Below are positions 13,352 through 23,464 of a DNA stretch of 64,000 nucleotides, one piece after another (the stretch's first letter is position 1; each line of letters begins with the position of its first letter). Under the pieces are notes generated by a model. That model was not told the origin of the DNA and did no database searches. It saw nothing but the letters and a program-made list of their open reading frames with translations. A program made the position numbers and the translations under genes. The stretch is taken from assembly GCA_036245525.1 (NCBI GenBank), contig BTPG01000004.1:216618778-216682777 (forward strand). The letters run 5' to 3'. The DNA is from Semisulcospira habei (lineage: Eukaryota > Mollusca > Gastropoda > Semisulcospiridae).

Positions 13352-13842
13352 CGTGCGTCTGTGTGCGTTCATGCGTGTGGTCACGTTATGTGATCGTGTG
13401 CGTGTGTGCGTGGTCTGTCATAATGTGGCAGATTGCACACGCGTACGCGCACGCACGCACGCATGAGCGCAAGCACGCGCACACCATGTGCGCGATTTAT
13501 GCAATTTATATGTTGGAATTTTTTATTCATAATTTTTTTTTAAATTCTCTTTAAAGGTTTTTTAACACATTTTCTTTCTTTTCTATCGCGCTATATTCAT
13601 CAGTATTTTGTTTGCTAGCACATAATTGAATTCCTTAGAGTGGTGTGTGTGTGTGTTTGCGAGTGAACATGCGTGCGTGTGTATGTGTTTGACCTAGTTA
13701 TGTTTTAGACCATTGTTTTGTTTATGAAAACGTTGATAAGTAGTTTGTAGCAACGGCAAGTTTGAAAATTGGTCTTGTAACCAAATACTTCTACCGTTGT
13801 AAAATAAAAGTTCATTGTTCATTGTTCATTGTTCATTGTTCT

Positions 13843-14941
13843 CTATACTGCTAAATGGCAAGTATTCCTCTGATGGTTTAGTAACTTGCGGTGTTCCACA
13901 GGGGTCTATTCTAGGGCCCTTATTATTTAATCTTTTTATTAATGATCTGCCACTGTGCATATCTCATTTAGACGGAAACTGCGATCTGTTCGCAGATGAC
14001 ACGACCATACACACATCTGATAAAGATATGACAACCATTAATAAGGTACTCCAACAAAGTCTTGATGAAGTAGCAGGCTGGTGCAGTGATAATCACATGA
14101 TTATTAGTATTCCAAAGACAAAGAGCATGTTAGTTACTACACGTCAGAAACACCAGCATGGCCTACCACCTTTAACACTTTCCTTAGATAGACAGCTTGT
14201 TGAACAAGTAACTAGGCATCGCTTATTAGGCGTTATAGTGGACAACCAATTAAGCTGGGAGCCGCATACTGACTCAATATGCAAAACAATCTCCAAAAAT
14301 CTGTTCCTGTTATCAAAACTACGCCATCTAGTTAATACTGATATCCGTAAACTCTTTTTCCATGCGCATATCAAAACGCATTGTGACTACAGTTCTACCG
14401 TCTGGGATGGATGCAGCGAAGTTCACATGAAAAAAGTTAATTCCTCGTATCGTCGGGGCATTAAATTAATACTTCCCAGTCCTACTTCGACTGATGAAAA
14501 ATTAAAATCTCTCAAGTTACTAACATTGAAGAAACAGTTTGAATTTAATCGCTGTGTTCTACTGCACAAGATCATGCACGGAAAAGCCCCACCCTATCTA
14601 AAAACTCTATTTTCCGACAATAATAGGAAAAACACGAGAAATAGTTCGATCCACCTTCCAAAAATTAGATTAGACATCTGTAAAACCAGTCTGTCTTTTT
14701 CAGGCGCTAAAGCGTGGAATATGTTACCTCCACACCTGAAATCAATTTGTAAGATTAGCGTCTTCAAAGATCGCCTCCATAAATATTTACTTCAGAAGTA
14801 ATAGTATGTTCGGCTCCCTTATGCTACTATTCGTATAGTTAGTTACAAGTTTCCTATTACCTAATACTCTTCTACTGTTGCTACAGATTATGTAATAGCT
14901 CGACTGTCTGCATTAACATGTCAGGTTCATACCTGTGTATA

Positions 14942-14993
<52 letters not shown>

Positions 14994-15183
14994 TCTATTT
15001 TTTTCCCCTCTGAGTGGTGATGGTGGGGGGGGGGGGGGAGGGGGATGGGTCTTTTTACTTACATATGTTTTATCTTTTGATGTATCGTCTGATGTATTTT
15101 TATATGTGTAGAGTAGCAGGACAGTTTGGAAGATAGGCATTGCTATGCCTAAAACTTTTTATCCTGAATAAAAACGTATCATC

Positions 15184-15188
<5 letters not shown>
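13843..15188 (+). mobile_element. LINE E, 5'-truncated in the RT domain
   Basis: Starts after the TTCATTG tail of LINE D with only TTCTCT between them. The open frame (to 14801) begins LLNGKYSSDGLVTCGVPQGS, carries the catalytic FADDTTIH, and continues RLLGVIVDNQLSWEPH and KTHCDYSSTVWDGCSEVHMK to the C-terminus. The 3' UTR has an (AT)n run (14943-14990), a G-run, CAGTTTGGAAGATAGGCATT, CTGAATAAAAACG and an ATC tail. The same 3' end recurs alone at 22360-22497. Confidence 0.9.

Positions 15189-15253
<65 letters not shown>
15189..15253 (+). repeat. (TC)n between LINE E and LINE F
   Basis: About 32 TC units between the ATC tail of LINE E and the start of LINE F. Confidence 0.95.
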
Positions 15254-15255
<2 letters not shown>

Positions 15256-15398
15256 CTCTTTCAAGGAAAGCCTCTTCAAGTACCTGCTATCTAACAGCTC
15301 ATTCACTGGTTCGGGTATCTCCATCGCCTAAAGCCTTGATATTAACCTCCGCGCGCACGTGCGTGTATATGGGTGTGTGTGCGCGCGCGCGTGCGTGC

Positions 15399-15459
<61 letters not shown>

Positions 15460-15773
15460 CATGCGGCGCGAGCGTGCGCGCGTGTTTGATTTCAGTGAAA
15501 AAAGGAATTTTAAAGACTATCTTTTTTTTTTTTTTCCTTCGTTCACATTGTTAGTAATCATAATTGGTGCCCTCCATTTTGCCTTATCCATCTCTTTTTG
15601 AACGACTTGTTATATTATGTGCACTTTCATGTTAGTAGCTTTGTACTTTTGTATCTTAGTAGCTTTGTACCTTTAGCAGATTTATACCTTTGTAGTTTAG
15701 AAACGGCAAGCGTGAAAAATGGCACATGTGCTAACTGCTTCTTCCGTTCAGAAATAAAGTTTCATTTCATTTC

Positions 15774-15776
<3 letters not shown>
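15254..15776 (+). mobile_element. LINE F, last 25 codons and 3' UTR
   Basis: Begins after the CT tract with SFKESLFKYLLSNSSF and a stop at about 15331, the usual C-terminus of these LINEs. The 3' UTR carries a long GT/GC microsatellite (15363-15457), the motif AACGGCAAGCGTG shared with the other tails, AGAAATAAAGTTTC, and a TTTCA repeat tail. A CT tract follows. Confidence 0.85.

Positions 15777-15837
<61 letters not shown>
15777..15837 (+). repeat. (TC)n closing the + LINE chain
   Basis: About 30 TC units after the tail of LINE F. The sequence to the right is not LINE, so this is the right boundary of the chain. Confidence 0.93.
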
Positions 15838-15841
<4 letters not shown>

Positions 15842-15944
15842 TTTCATTGAATATGTGGCCTTTTTTTTTTTTTTTTTTTTTCATTCCGCTCTAAAATAGA
15901 GTTGTGCCTTGCGAGGCTGACTTGAGAGCGGACTGTCAGGACAT

Positions 15945-16172
15945 TTTAACCCCGTAAATGCCGAGGCGAGGCGAATGCGACCCGGCTGCAAGAGACATAA
16001 ACCCTCATGAGCACCCGCATTCGCGGGGGCTCATGAGGATTTATGTCTCTTGTTGGTCCTGTGTTCGTTGTGCCCGCGTCTGGTCCCATTTCATGTGTGT
16101 TCTTCACGCGAATGTCAGTCAGTGTGCAGTGGTTTCAGACGCGAAATTCGACACCAACAGCTAAGGGGTTAA
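15945..16172. mobile_element. hairpin MITE family B, near-complete copy
   Basis: Bounded by TTTTAACCCCGTAAATGCCG and AACAGCTAAGGGGTTAA. The hairpin at 15989-16052 has arms CAAGAGACATAAACCCTCAT and GAGCACCCGC. This copy shows that family B also has TTAACCC/GGGTTAA termini. Confidence 0.8.
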
Positions 16173-16381
16173 ACTCGTCACCTTGTAGGACTTTTTTTTT
16201 TTTTAACGCACTGGCACAAGCATTTGTACACGCCTATTTTTGCCTGTGTCAGAAGATTCATATTCGCGTCTATGAACGACTGAATATCGCTACATTAGTG
16301 TTTGAATCACACCTGGACTTTCTAACGCTTTCAGTACACTACAATACACGCCTTTTCATTCCTTTGCACTCGTGACCTATC

Positions 16382-16451
16382 CACACTGGTTGCCTCCTTC
16401 GATTCGCTACCGCTGATAAGCGGTAGCGAATCGAACGAGGCAACCGGTGTG
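16382..16451. repeat. 70-bp palindrome
   Basis: CACACTGGTTGCCTCCTTCG on the left pairs with CGAACGAGGCAACCGGTGTG on the right. The centre is CGCTACCGCTGATAAGCGG. A single small mismatch lies in the stem. No TTAA shoulder is obvious. Confidence 0.8.
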
Positions 16452-16696
16452 TGACTTACCGCTATATCTCGCTGTCTTTTGTATTCAAAGTTTGTGTAGA
16501 GACTTATTCTAAAGGCTTGTACACGTAGTGCGTATTTTGTTTAGCACTGTCTGTTTTGAAGGGCGTGGGTATGCTATGCTCACATAGTCCTGCCGTAATG
16601 AAATTGCCGGGATAAATTCAAAATGGTGTCCTGCAGCTCGCAAAGATAGTTTTGCCGTGTCAAAATCCAGAACTATGTCCAGTATAATTATTTTCT

Positions 16697-16908
16697 TTAA
16701 CCCTTTTCATCCTGATACACCCACTGCTTGAAACACACGTGACTATGATAGTTCAAGGGTGGTGCCAGAATAGCTTGGCGCCTCAGCCGTCCAGCTATTC
16801 TGGCAGCACCCTTGAACTAAAATGCTTGACCTATCTCCTAATCTGTAACACAGCCTTCATAGGACAGTAAAAAAAATTTTAAATCAGCTTCAGGATGTAG
16901 TGGGTTAA
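16697..16908. mobile_element. hairpin MITE family A, GCCAGAATAG type
   Basis: TTAACCCTTTTCATCCTGAT at the left and GGATGTAGTGGGTTAA at the right give TTAA ends and matching CCC/GGG termini. The hairpin near 16740-16825 has an imperfect centre. Confidence 0.75.
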
Positions 16909-16944
16909 GGCGAGATTTTCATTGTTAATTGTCTTCATTCTTCG

Positions 16945-17164
16945 TTAACTCATTTAGCCCCGACGTCCTTCAGCAGGAGATGGATTGACCATCGTAATTC
17001 AAGGGTAGTGAGAGATTAGCTTGGCGCCTTTAGGCGCCAAGCTAATCTGTCACTACCCTTGAATTTCGATGGTCAGAGTCCATCTCCTGCAACTGGTACG
17101 TAGTCGTTAGGTTACACCTCAAATAATAATAATCGACAAGTGGGCCTGGGGTTAAATGGGTTAA
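16945..17164. mobile_element. hairpin MITE family A, GATTAG type, complete
   Basis: TTAACTCATTTAGCCCCGAC at the left is inverted as GGGGTTAAATGGGTTAA at the right: TTAA target duplication plus about 13 bp of terminal inverted repeat. The internal hairpin at 16978-17083 is nearly perfect, with centre GGCGCCTTTAGGCGCC. Confidence 0.85.
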
Positions 17165-17275
17165 CGAAAATCTCGCTTTTATTTAAAAAAAACGGGCATA
17201 CTTTTTTGTCAAATGACGTCAGAACTATCTTTATGCGCTGCTCGAGGCCATTTTCAATTGACACCTTCACTGTCG

Positions 17276-17740
17276 AGACAACGTAATGCACCACAACACT
17301 CATCTGCACGACTAAGGCCTCGATCCACATGGGCCCCAGCAGTCGCGGGTACTCATGAAGCTCTGTGCATGCCACAACCTGGCTCCATGATATATCGCAA
17401 TATCCCCACATGAAAGGCTCAGAGCGCTTTGCATGTAGATAAGCTAACTAACTAGTTTTAACTAAGATACCGACAACATACAAATACACTCGTTCATAAG
17501 TTTAAATTCAGATTCACGCAATACTAAAATAATAAACAAAACACATTTCAAGAACCTGATCAGATATATATAGATGTGAAAACGGAGGGTTTATCAATCC
17601 ATTTCAAAGGTCAGACGACGTGGGCAAGCCCTATAGAATCTTCGTTCGCGAAGCCAAGCCATGATGATGTCAAAGGTCAGATTGAAAAATATGTTTTCAA
17701 TCTAGCCCTGAAAATGGCCCAAAATGCTGGAAGGTGTATG

Positions 17741-17798
<58 letters not shown>

Positions 17799-17941
17799 GT
17801 CGATGCGTAGCAAGTCGTAGTACTTCGGCTCAAGTTATGTACCTAAAGGAGACAGCGCTATGATCTCTCTGTTCTGTTCTGCGCCTTCAGCGTGGTTAGT
17901 GGTTTTTGACACCACTGTCAATATTTGTCCTTCTCAAACAG
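17276..17941. other. no gene; (ATT)n microsatellite
   Basis: Holds a decayed family B hairpin (about 17310-17385) and an (ATT)n run at 17743-17797. No gene is supported. Confidence 0.45.
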
Positions 17942-18057
17942 GCTGCGAAATGTCTTGCGTACACTGTCCTCAGGGTCTGAAGACCATTCATGCGCATTCT
18001 ACTGACGGCACAAAGACTGAGGACCCGATATGTGGACAAATTGTGCCACTCGCTTGA
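17942..18057 (+). CDS. possible cysteine-rich terminal exon
   Basis: A pyrimidine-rich acceptor (TTTGTCCTTCTCAAACAG) precedes a phase 1 frame reading CEMSCVHCPQGLK and later DPICGQIVPLA before TGA. Four cysteines in 38 residues and a phase 1 start are typical of secreted modular proteins, but no partner exon was found and the length is small. It could be chance or a retrotransposon remnant. Confidence 0.22.
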
Positions 18058-18094
18058 AAGCGCCTAACATGTTTGTCAAATTTACTTAAATGTG

Positions 18095-18098
<4 letters not shown>

Positions 18099-18181
<83 letters not shown>
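18099..18181 (-). repeat. (GA)n, left edge of the small - strand LINE chain
   Basis: About 41 GA units directly following (on the minus strand) the tail of the LINE fragment at 18182-18443. Confidence 0.93.
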
Positions 18182-18182
<1 letters not shown>

Positions 18183-18442
18183 CAATAAATCAATGAAACT
18201 TTATTTTACAACGGTTAAGGCATTGACATCGTCGTTGACACAGACATTTTACAAACCTGCCGTTCCTAACAATTACACGACTAACTACAAATGTACATAC
18301 ATATAAGTAAAACATAATATTTGCAAACAATTGACAATACTGTTCACATAAAAAGACATACTCATAGACGCACAGACCTCTCCCCCCCCCCCCACCCCCA
18401 CCCCCAAACCCCCCCCACCCCCACCCCCACCCCGCCCCCAGG

Positions 18443-18443
<1 letters not shown>
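18182..18443 (-). mobile_element. LINE 3' UTR fragment
   Basis: On the minus strand it ends AACCGTTGTAAAATAAAGTT with a TTGATTTATTGATT tail, the same tail style as LINEs B and D. Only 3' UTR remains. C-rich low-complexity sequence (18381-18440) lies at its truncated 5' side, next to another GA tract. Confidence 0.75.
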
Positions 18444-18473
<30 letters not shown>

Positions 18474-18525
18474 TGGTGGTGGTGGTGGTGGTGGTGGTGG
18501 TGGGGCTGGCTGGCTGGCTGGCTGG
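18444..18525 (-). repeat. (GA)n, (GGT)n and (GGCT)n cluster
   Basis: GA at 18444-18469, GGT at 18469-18503, GGCT at 18504-18525, at the junction between two minus-strand LINE 3' fragments. Confidence 0.9.
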
Positions 18526-18700
18526 ATTGATGATGAAACTTTATTTTTCAATGGTAAAAATGTTTTGACAGAAAACAAATCGTCATTTTACAAAAATGCC
18601 GATGCTAACATCTACAGCATAATAAAGGGGAAACTATAAAAAAATATATTTACATACAAAATCCAATAGCATCATTATATACAAAACGAATGATAACACT
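18526..18700 (-). mobile_element. LINE 3' UTR fragment
   Basis: On the minus strand ACCATTGAAAAATAAAGTTT leads into a CATCATCAATCC tail, followed by the GGCT/GGT/GA repeats. The coding part is absent. Confidence 0.7.
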
Positions 18701-18812
18701 CATCACACACACATGCACACACGCGCGCACGCACGCGCGCGCGCCGCACACACATACACAAACACGCACAAACAAACACGAGCACACACACACACGTGCG
18801 CGCACACACATA
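18700..18812. repeat. CA/CG-rich microsatellite
   Basis: Mixed CA and CG dinucleotides, including alternating purine-pyrimidine runs (CGCGCGCACGCACGCGCGCG), which can adopt Z-DNA in principle. Confidence 0.85.
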
Positions 18813-18980
18813 CCAACCATCTGTATGAAATAGTGAGGGGCCCAAGGCTCATAAAACAGCTCGAATGTTCACTTCATAGTAGAGACATGCCACTTGGTAT
18901 ATAAGTAAACAGTACCTCTCCGAACAATATTAGCCTCAGAAACACATTGACAGCGCTCTCAGATGGGAACGGCCATCGAT

Positions 18981-19355
18981 TAATTAGGTCAACCTGACCC
19001 ATAAACTCTTTTGTTCTTGTTCTTAACCATAACTATTGAACATGCAACTGTTTTGAACTAAAAGCAACATGGAAGTTCAATATGCACGAAAAGGAACCTT
19101 CACATGATATATCATGCAGACAGAATTTTGCCGGATGTGATATCTGATGGGTCACAGTTAATTAGGTCATGACCATCTGCCCATTTTATCACGACTACAG
19201 ATTGATCATTTTAGCAGTAACTAAGAAAAAGAAAACTGATCAAGCACAACGTGAATGTGGTGCTTTGGACCGTTGAAATACGTTTCCTTTCATATCAGTA
19301 TCAACAGCATTTCACAATATTTTCTTTAGCAGTAATTAATTAGGTCAACATGACC
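18981..19355. repeat. diverged 178-bp repeat with conserved AGGTCA/TGACC box
   Basis: The box TAATTAGGTCA...TGACC occurs three times, with inverted repeats starting at 18987, 19165 and 19343, exactly 178 bp apart. Boxes 1 and 3 are GGTCA-N3-TGACC and box 2 is GGTCATGACC with no spacer. The sequence between boxes is only loosely similar. No further box occurs 178 bp to either side. Confidence 0.6.
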
Positions 19356-19483
19356 CCTTTTAGGTTTATTGCTTGCTTGTTGTCTCTGCCTTACAGTGTG
19401 GTCTGGTAAGTTTTTTTCACACATGTACAAACGTAAACTGGATTTGGAAACCTCTGAGGAAATCAAAACTTGACATTAATTTC

Positions 19484-19625
19484 CTAATAAAAATAATAAT
19501 AATAATAATAATGAAGATTTATAGGCGCCTATACATGGTAAGATGCACTAGGCGCCGTACATACGAACAAGAAAAATATTACACAAAAGGTGACAAAACC
19601 AAAGCCACATGTACAATTACACAAA
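19484..19625 (-). mobile_element. LINE/SINE 3' end with (ATT)n tail
   Basis: On the minus strand: GTGCATCTTACCATGTATAG, then GCGCCTATAAATCTTC and an ATT repeat tail. The tail resembles those at 53188-53208 and 61655-61672. Confidence 0.6.
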
Positions 19626-19770
19626 AGCGCAGAAAATGACTAAATACATGAACACTAATAATCAAGATGGGAAAAGATGGGTTTTAAGACTGTGTTTAAA
19701 ACTGGCACTAGACTCACTGTGTCTCAATGATTTTTAATAACACTTTCTCACATTTTGTATTGATTACGCC

Positions 19771-20136
19771 CCCACCCAGGTCTGCCCTGGGGGACTTGGG
19801 TGGGGTTAACTATTTTTTAGTTCCCCGGGTCACCCTGGTCAGCCCCACAGGGTGGGTTTTCCTCTCTATTCTGGGGCGTGTGTTTCTGTCTACCCTTGGT
19901 CCATTCACCTGTATTTGCCTTTTTTTAAACTGTCCCTACTGTCTGCGCTGCCTGTAGCTCTTGATGTTGGATGTGTGTTGCTAAATGGTCTTAGGTTTAT
20001 TTAGCATATTGGACAGGCTGGCGACATAATTCAATATTCTCGTTTTTTGGGGGTTTTGTTTTTTTCACAAGCAGTGCAGGCACGTCCTGAGAAAGTCTTG
20101 TTGCTGTCGGGACGTTAAGCAATGTACAACCAACAA
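19771..20136 (+). mobile_element. SINE-like element family 3 (third copy)
   Basis: A 366-bp insertion with a perfect 15-bp duplication TGTATTGATTACGCC (19756-19770 and 20137-20151). It starts CCCACCCAGGTCTGCC and ends GGGACGTTAAGCAATGTACA. It is closely similar to the copy in LINE D along its whole length. Confidence 0.93.
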
Positions 20137-20429
20137 TGTATTGATTACGCCTTAAGTCCCAACTGCAACTGTGTCCCTTCAGCGTCTCTTCCATGTACAC
20201 ATGTACAACCGCAGTGTGCCAGTCAGAGACAAACATTGAAACATAAGTCAGTGTGTTTTTGTTTGAGTTCAGATGCACAAGATGTTTTCATTTTTGCACT
20301 TGCATTTTAGAAGCGTTTCGAGTATCTATTATGATCACCCGACAGATACCTGTAATAACCATGAGGTCACCACTGTTTATTTTATACATTCTGTGAACAG
20401 TCTCCCATCATGATCACAAACTTTTTTTC

Positions 20430-22326
20430 ACCATAGGTATCTGGCCAAAATCACTGTATTTCCTTTGCGAGGGCATACGGAGGCTGGTCCATTGCGAGAA
20501 AAGATGTTTGTCAAGGATTCGAATGTTGCTTGATCAGTGGTGTCAAATGGGCATTCTCTAGAAGCAGCGACAAAAGTCTGATGGCAGGTGGATCTCCAGC
20601 AGACGGTCGTTGCGAGGCATGGTAGAATAATGCCCAAGATAGTACTTCCTGGTCGTGGACCGACGCATTTTCAAAGCAAGTTTGGACATTTTCCAACCAC
20701 GCAGTCTTCTTTATGGCTTGCGACTTCAGGGAGAACATTTCGCTTAAGAGGACCAGGTGACTGGGGTACAAACTGCTCTGTAGCTGGAATAATTACCGGT
20801 AGGATTTTGCTGTACTTTTCTGGGAGCTGTGGGGTGCCCTGGTTGTCCTGTTCTCCGTCAAAGAGTGGCACAGACTGTTCTTGGCCCTCAGTTACTGTGT
20901 TGAATCAAGGATATACCAGTGCCGTGAAAAGAGTTGGACGCTGTTGTTGAGCTAGGATTATGGTCAATGTTGTCCACAACACCTGCTGTGAAGAAGCCCT
21001 TCATCATATTTATAGGGACAACAACACCGTCCTCTTCGAATCTTTTGATGACCGAGTTTGCAATCTGTGATGAGATAGACATCACACATTTGTATGAAAT
21101 TCCTAGCCCTAGAGAAGACAGTGTGACGACAAGCTCTTTCTTTCTTGTCTATGCATGGACTTTGAGACTTAAATACAGAGGCAGTGGTGTTTCTCTCTCC
21201 TTGTTGTGACGTTGGAAGGAAGGATTTTTCCTCGAGAATCTCCGGCAGTTGAAGGCAATATGCTGTGATATCGTGAGAACAGCTTGTCTCTGAGAATAAT
21301 CAACAGGTTCAGACTGCTCAATTGCCGCTGGTCGCTCCAGAATAAAACTGACCAAAGCTGTTGGCAAAGATCTCTCTTGGCACTGTTTCTCAAATCTTCC
21401 ATTGAATGCAGTTTTATATCTGAATATTTTCTTTCTCACCACTTCAGCTGCTCTGGCTAACTCAAGGGCTTCAGAGTCACGTGTACAAGCCTTCTTTACG
21501 GCATCACCCACGTCTCTGTTAAACACAAAAATGACCTCTCTGCCTTGGTAAGATGAAAGATCTGGTACAGCTACCAGAAGCTTTTCTCTTAATCGTCCAG
21601 AATGTGCCCTGTGAGCAACTTTCAGGCACGGTAATTCAAACGAGAAGCATACAGACTACAGACTATTGTGAAGACTGGTGCAGTATCGGGACCCTCTCTG
21701 AAGCTCTCCACGTATGCCACAAGTTCTGCAAGCGCAATCGCATGAAAAATTGAGGCATCGTCCTCTTCAGGTTCAGCCTGTGAAGTTGTAGGAGAACGTC
21801 TGTAGAAGTCTGTGAGACACTTCAAGTGATATTTGGATTCAGAGGACACCATCTCTTTGTCAGCAAGTTTTCAAAGCAGATGCCGGTCATTGAGTAGATG
21901 GGCATGACTGCTGACCTTGAAATCCAATGTTAATGTACATGCTTCATGTAATACGGCTGAGCCTGGGGGACCATCACAAAACAAGCACATAGCCTGTATT
22001 GCGTTACCCTTCCCGAGTGTTTCTTCTCTTTCTGCATTGCCATGTGTTGATAGTGCTGAGGATGTGCTGACTGCTTTCCTAGTTTTCACTGGACTTGCAG
22101 AAGGTTCTGTTGTCTTTCTTTTCCGCGGCAAAATTGTGTTGCTGGCCTTTGTTCGGCATGATTTGTGCCAAGATGCTGAATGTTTTTGGAATGTTTCTTC
22201 AAACCCATCGTCTTCATTAAGAAGGTTCAGGCTGACTGACAGGACAGCACTCAAGTTCTTCAAATCCTTCAATATTCTCAGCAACATATTTGTAGCCAGC
22301 ACCGTCTTTTCTTGCTGGACAGACAC
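20430..22326 (-). pseudogene. broken transposon-type gene of unknown function
   Basis: Reading the minus strand from 22326 down, fragments in several frames form one ancient protein: HSASWHKSCRTKASNT and CLFCDGPPGSAVLHEACTL (a zinc-binding-like Cys/His region), SKYHLKCLTDFYRR, IALAELVAYVES, NRDVGDAVKKACTRDSEALE, HNKERETPLPLYLSLKVHA, then DNIDHNPSSTTASNSFHGTG and PVIIPATEQFVPQSPG. I recognise this as a protein family found many times over in invertebrate genomes, hence probably carried by a mobile element; transposase class not known to me. At least four frame changes and several stops make it a pseudogene. It abuts a LINE 3' end at 22360. Confidence 0.7.
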
Positions 22327-22359
22327 TGAAGTGCCTCGTTAGTTATCTCTTATACTTTT

Positions 22360-22497
22360 ACTTATATAAGTTTTATCTTTTGCTGTATCGTCTGACGTAT
22401 TTTCATATGTGTAGAGTAGCAGGACAGTTTGGAAGATAGGCATTGCTATGCCTAAAACTTTTTATCCTGAATAAAAACGTTTCATCATCATCATCAT
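22360..22497 (+). mobile_element. LINE 3' end, same family as LINE E
   Basis: About 138 bp nearly identical to the end of LINE E (15055-15189): GTAGAGTAGCAGGACAGTTT, AAGATAGGCATTGCTATGCC, CTGAATAAAAACG and an ATC tail. It is a severely truncated insertion. Confidence 0.85.
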
Positions 22498-23464
22498 CTC
22501 TTGGCACACAATGACCAGTCAATGACTTCCACAGATGGAGCTGGTTGACTGCTTAAATTAGGAGCTTAGACACGTCGATGTTTTCTTGGTTTCATCTTTA
22601 ATTGAGTGTCGACCAAACGCTGCAATAAAAACCATCTAGTCTATTCAGATGCGATTATGATCAGTGTGGGTTTCCATACTTTTTCACTTATTCAGGCGTG
22701 CGTGTACTCCATACAGAAGCCTGTCTAATTCGACCAATCTTAATTGCGAAAAAGTGAGCGAAAACTAAGCATAACATCGTTTGAAAATTCTTGTTATTGT
22801 CATTCAAGTTCAAACTGAATCAGACGTACAAAAAGAAAGCATTTTTGACACGGTTTGAAGTATTCTAGCGGACAAGTTTCTTTGTGATCAGCATTTTAGA
22901 CATGTGCCGTAATTACTATATAACACCATGACGCAAGATATCGCTTTTGCAGGGGGAAAAAAGAAATGCAAAGAAAATTTACTTATAATACAGGCGCTGT
23001 GTATGAGGACTATTCCGCTGGCTCGACACAGTATAGAATAGCGTGTGCTATCATCCGGTGCTGTTTTAGATATGATGGCCTGGACTAAAATAATCATCTG
23101 ATGTTTGTAAGATCTGCAGCAAACACAACTAAAAACCAATACGTGTGCATTGACATTTACATTATGGGTGTCCCATTTGCTGTATGTTAAAAAAAAAACA
23201 TTGGATTCAACGTTTCTTGCAAGACCGAGAGCCATCACAACACGGATTTTTACATGGCAGGGATGCAGCATACCATTACACCGCCGGCGGGTTAAGAGGT
23301 GACGACAGAAACAAAACAGGAAACATCGGCGCGTGGGCTGGCGCTATTAGCGCGTAGGTATGGAAACCCAGTGCTGCCACTCTTACAGTTATTGGCAATT
23401 TTAATCGACCACTGACCTTCTCATAAACATCTAACAACGTGTTTCTGACGCGCAGGGTGATCAT
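22498..23464. other. no gene recognised
   Basis: Unannotated, no repeat or coding pattern I can name. Confidence 0.4.

Larger units (their letters stand above)
16600..17275. mobile_element. long inverted-repeat element with two nested MITEs
   Basis: The outer arms are imperfect: AAATGGTGTCCTGCAGCTCG, AAAGATAGTTTTG and GGCGAGATTTTCATT on the left match GAAAATCTCGC, AACTATCTTT and CGCTGCTCGAGGCCATTTTC on the right. A family A MITE sits in the left arm and another exactly in the centre. A related palindrome without the insert is at 31586-31630. Confidence 0.65.

Noticed and set aside
17576..17863. Open frame of 95 codons with IEKYVFNLALKMAQNAGRC
   Set aside because: It ends in poly-leucine from the ATT microsatellite, has no splice or family support and looks like chance.
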